Shown one piece after another: positions 6,666 through 10,277 of a stretch of 10,277 nucleotides of DNA. The DNA comes from Acidobacteriota bacterium. Its GTDB lineage: Bacteria > Acidobacteriota > Thermoanaerobaculia > Multivoradales > JAHEKO01. The notes beneath the pieces are model-generated. The model was not told the origin of the DNA and made no database searches. It worked only from the letters and a program-made list of their open reading frames with translations. The stretch is from positions 1 through 10,277 of the forward strand of contig SBFI01000410.1 in the NCBI GenBank assembly GCA_006227875.1. The letters run 5' to 3'. Within the stretch, counting starts at the first letter, position 1. Each line of letters starts with the position of its first letter. The translations under genes were made by a program, and so were the position numbers.

Positions 6666-6713
6666 GTCCGTGGTAGGAGTCCCGTGGGTCGCGGGACTCC
6701 TACCACGGACTGC
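6663..6713. repeat. Perfect 22-bp inverted repeat with a 7-base loop
   Basis: Positions 6663-6684 are exactly the reverse complement of 6692-6713, around the loop TGGGTCG. It lies between two divergent genes, 26 bases from the glutamine synthetase-like start. On the minus strand the stem is followed after five bases by TTTTT, so it could act as an attenuator-like terminator reading toward that gene. On the plus strand no T tract follows. The arms contain GTAGGAGTCCCG, typical of REP-type extragenic palindromes. It could also be a regulator binding site overlapping the promoter. Confidence 0.85.
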
Positions 6714-6738
6714 AGACAGTATCGAACGGCCGATACCT

Positions 6739-6747
6739 TGCTAGAAT
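6739..6747 (+). promoter_or_regulatory. Possible extended -10 promoter for the M29 aminopeptidase
   Basis: TGCTAGAAT is a good extended -10 match (TGn plus TAGAAT). It would start transcription near 6754 and leave an untranslated leader of about 47 bases. No recognisable -35 box lies 17 bases upstream, which extended -10 promoters can do without. Confidence 0.45.
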
Positions 6748-6800
6748 CTCGCCGGCTCCGACAGCGAAAATCCAACCCCGACCACCGATACGAGGCGACC

Positions 6801-7919
6801 ATGACCGATCCACGTCAAACCAAGCTGGCCGAAACCCTGATCCGCTACTCGTGTGACCTCCAAGCGGGCGAAAAGGTCCTCATCGAGGCCATCGAGATCC
6901 CCCACACCTTTACCTGCGAGCTCGTCCGCGTGGCGGCCGAGGCGGGAGCGCTCCCCTTTGTGACGCTCAAGAATCAGAGCGTCTGGCGAGCCCTCCAGAT
7001 GGCCGGCAGCGAAGAGCAGATGGCGCTCATCGCCGATGTCGAGGCCAAGCGGATGGCGGAGATGGATGCCTATATCGGGGTGCGCGGCAGCCAGAATGTG
7101 TCGGAGTGGTCGGATGTCCCGGCCGATCGCATGGCGTTCTACGAATCGAACGTCTGGAAGAAGGTTCATGCGGACATCCGGGTGCCCAAGACGAAGTGGG
7201 TGGTGCTGCGCTGGCCCCATCCTTCGATGGCCCAGCTGGCCCAGATGTCGACCGCGGCCTTCGAGGATTTCTACTTCGAGGTCTGCAACCTCGACTACGC
7301 CCGCATGTCGGCGGCGATGAAGCCTCTCCAGGATCTGATGAACGCCACCGACCGGGTGCGGCTGGTCGCCCCCGGGACCGAGCTCGAGTTCAGCATCAAG
7401 GACATCGCAGCCATCGAGTGCGACGGCCATCGCAACATTCCCGATGGCGAGGTCTTTACCGCCCCGGTCCGCGATTCGATCAACGGCACCATCCAGTACA
7501 ACACCCCCACCATCTATCACGGCGTGAGCCACGAAAACGTCCGCTTGGTTTTCAAGGAGGGCAAGGTAGTCGAGGCCACCAGCTCGCAGCCCGAGCATCT
7601 GGAAAAGGTGCTCGACACCGACGAGGGCTCGCGCTACGTCGGCGAGTTCGCCATCGGCTTCCACCCCGGCATTAGAAGAGCCATGAAGGACATTCTCTTC
7701 GACGAGAAGATCGCCGGCTCGATCCATCTCACCCCGGGCCAGGCCTACGAAGAGGCCGACAACGGCAACCGCAGCCAGATCCACTGGGACCTGGTGCTGC
7801 TCATGGACCCGGAGGCCGGGGGCGGGGAGATCTGGTTCGACGACAAGCTCATCCGCAAGAATGGTGAATTTGTCGTTGATGAGCTGCTGGACCTGAATCC
7901 CGACCGATTGACCGGTTGA
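6801..7919 (+). CDS. M29 family metallo-aminopeptidase (thermophilic aminopeptidase/AmpS family)
   Basis: This is a 372-residue, two-metal exopeptidase removing N-terminal residues from peptides in the cytoplasm, with no signal peptide. The length is typical of the family. The N-terminal half carries the family pattern (ETLIRYSCDLQAGEKVLI, 11-28). The C-terminal half holds every expected metal ligand: Glu217 (IPDGEVFTAP), Glu282 (VGEFAIG), His309 and Tyr316 (HLTPGQAY), and His328 with Asp330 (IHWDL). It should therefore be active. The ATG at 6801 is preferred to the long upstream open frame because GAGG at 6792-6795 is well placed and homology begins here. The upstream extension would run through the 22-bp inverted repeat and into the divergent gene. 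It is followed by an OPT transporter 120 bases downstream, so import of peptides followed by trimming is a plausible shared role. The TGA stop is treated as a genuine end, since the protein ends where family members do. Confidence 0.95.
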   Translation: MTDPRQTKLAETLIRYSCDLQAGEKVLIEAIEIPHTFTCELVRVAAEAGALPFVTLKNQSVWRALQMAGSEEQMALIADVEAKRMAEMDAYIGVRGSQNVSEWSDVPADRMAFYESNVWKKVHADIRVPKTKWVVLRWPHPSMAQLAQMSTAAFEDFYFEVCNLDYARMSAAMKPLQDLMNATDRVRLVAPGTELEFSIKDIAAIECDGHRNIPDGEVFTAPVRDSINGTIQYNTPTIYHGVSHENVRLVFKEGKVVEATSSQPEHLEKVLDTDEGSRYVGEFAIGFHPGIRRAMKDILFDEKIAGSIHLTPGQAYEEADNGNRSQIHWDLVLLMDPEAGGGEIWFDDKLIRKNGEFVVDELLDLNPDRLTG

Positions 7920-7928
7920 TCTCGCATC

Positions 7929-7974
7929 CGGCCGGCGGGCACCGCGCGCCGAAGGCGCGTGGTCGGGCCGGCCG
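7929..7974. repeat. Strong intergenic hairpin between the aminopeptidase and OPT transporter genes
   Basis: An outer 8-bp stem (CGGCCGGC 7929-7936 with GCCGGCCG 7967-7974) encloses an inner 10-bp stem (7941-7950 with 7954-7963, one G-T wobble) closed by a GAA triloop. There is no T tract after it. It may stop or slow transcription in a Rho-dependent setting, or protect the 3' end of the aminopeptidase message so the two genes are expressed unequally. Confidence 0.6.
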
Positions 7975-7988
7975 CGTCATCGGTCGGA

Positions 7989-7994
7989 TAGAAT
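7989..7994 (+). promoter_or_regulatory. Possible -10 box for the OPT transporter gene
   Basis: TAGAAT, the same hexamer as the aminopeptidase -10 candidate, lies about 46 bases before the GTG start. No TG extension or -35 box is visible, so this is weak. Confidence 0.25.
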
Positions 7995-8039
7995 GGCACC
8001 TCCCAGCCAGCTGAACCACTTCGACCCGGAGGGAAGCGA

Positions 8040-9788
<1,749 letters not shown>

Positions 9789-9805
9789 CCGGAGGAGATC
9801 GAAGA

Positions 9806-10277
9806 ATGAGAGCACTTGGGCTTCTGTTGATCTGGGGTGGTTTTCTCGCCGGCGCCTACTTCTCGGTGTTGGATACCGAGACCATCCCGTGGACCTTGGT
9901 CGGCCCCTGTCTTGTGGTGGGGCTCATCGGGGTGGTGCTGGTGCAATTGGATGCGCGAGGCAAGCGGAGCGCCACCGATGCGGTACAGGCGAACCTCGGC
10001 AAGCTCGAGGGGAGCCTCGACCGCATCGTCGAGAAAGCAGCCCGGCTCGACACGGCAAAAGAGTCCCTCGACGTCTACGAGGTGCGACACAAGATCGACG
10101 ACCTCTTCATGGAGGACCTCGACACCTTTGTCCAGGCTCGCGAGTCGATCTGTTACGCATACGGCCTCCAGGCCTACGCCGATGTCCTGAGTCACTTCGC
10201 CACCAGCGAGCGTTATCTCAACCGCAGTTGGTCGGCTTCCACCGACGGCTACATCGAAGAGGTTCACAAGTACATCT
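9806..10277 (+). CDS. Membrane-anchored helical protein, partial (runs off the window)
   Basis: This gene starts at the ATG at 9806, with GGAGGAG at 9791-9797 as a strong Shine-Dalgarno, and is still open at the last base; 157 codons are visible. Two hydrophobic helices (about 4-20 and 27-47, each ended by charged residues) are followed by a long polar, helix-forming region (from about 55) rich in Leu, Glu, Asp and Arg, including NLGKLEGSLDRIVEKAARLD, which has coiled-coil character. The likely topology is a two-helix hairpin with a cytoplasmic helical domain. I do not recognise the family. Its position 17 bases after the OPT gene suggests a partner or regulator of that transporter. Confidence 0.8.
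   Translation, partial: MRALGLLLIWGGFLAGAYFSVLDTETIPWTLVGPCLVVGLIGVVLVQLDARGKRSATDAVQANLGKLEGSLDRIVEKAARLDTAKESLDVYEVRHKIDDLFMEDLDTFVQARESICYAYGLQAYADVLSHFATSERYLNRSWSASTDGYIEEVHKYI

Noticed and set aside
5159..6676. 505-codon open frame on the plus strand opposite the glutamine synthetase-like gene
   Set aside because: It is antisense to a gene with clear catalytic motifs. The product is rich in His, Arg and Gln with no recognisable domain, which is typical of a complementary-strand shadow at high GC.
6507..6800. In-frame N-terminal extension of the aminopeptidase
   Set aside because: It overlaps the divergent gene and the 22-bp inverted repeat. Homology and a good Shine-Dalgarno place the start at 6801.
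7917..7974. TGA of the aminopeptidase gene followed by 23 open codons and a G-first-loop hairpin, which also loosely fits a selenocysteine context
   Set aside because: The M29 protein is already full length with all ligands, and family members end here. The extension is Arg-rich and looks non-coding. It is useful as a warning that TGA plus hairpin arises by chance in this GC-rich DNA.

Overview
This is a GC-rich (above 60% by eye) bacterial chromosomal window of tightly packed, ordinary-looking genes, with no rRNA, tRNA, CRISPR array, insertion sequence or phage gene visible. Lipoprotein and inner-membrane features point to a diderm (Gram-negative) organism. The combination of an M29 aminopeptidase, an OPT transporter and a non-canonical glutamine synthetase paralogue would fit Acidobacteriota or a deltaproteobacterial-type lineage. 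That placement is inference and is weak.

Layout, left to right. Positions 1-104 are a non-coding, highly self-complementary stretch. From 4176 down to 105 the minus strand carries what looks like one operon. Its order is: a tiny single-span membrane protein whose frame holds an in-frame TGA at codon 29 (4176-3997); an unrecognised 367-residue helical protein (3960-2857); a P1B-4 type heavy-metal ATPase with SPC and HEGST metal-site motifs (2815-878); and a class C (P4-type) acid phosphatase lipoprotein (863-105). Gaps are 36, 41 and 14 bases. Divergent from this operon, 4245-5093 (+) encodes a five-span membrane protein of unknown function. It converges, with a 4-base overlap, on a glutamine synthetase family enzyme (6637-5090, minus). 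A second divergent intergenic region (6638-6800) carries a perfect 22-bp inverted repeat and leads into a rightward group: an M29 metallo-aminopeptidase (6801-7919), a strong hairpin, an OPT family transporter (8040-9788), and a membrane-anchored helical protein cut by the window end (9806 onward).

How the genes may work together. The left operon looks like metal export or homeostasis, with the ATPase as its best-understood member. The right group suggests import of peptides or metal-peptide complexes followed by aminopeptidase trimming. The glutamine synthetase-like ligase next door may relate to nitrogen or amine handling, but nothing in the sequence links them directly.

The most interesting item is the tiny first gene of the metal ATPase operon. 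It has a Shine-Dalgarno sequence and a clean transmembrane helix. The TGA follows LPRLGVPT, 30 more sense codons follow it, and a 7-bp GC stem with a G-first triloop lies 18 bases after the TGA. These features match a bacterial selenocysteine insertion context, so it is a candidate small membrane selenoprotein. A plain 28-residue membrane peptide ending at the TGA remains possible, and the same loose features occur by chance after another stop codon in this window.
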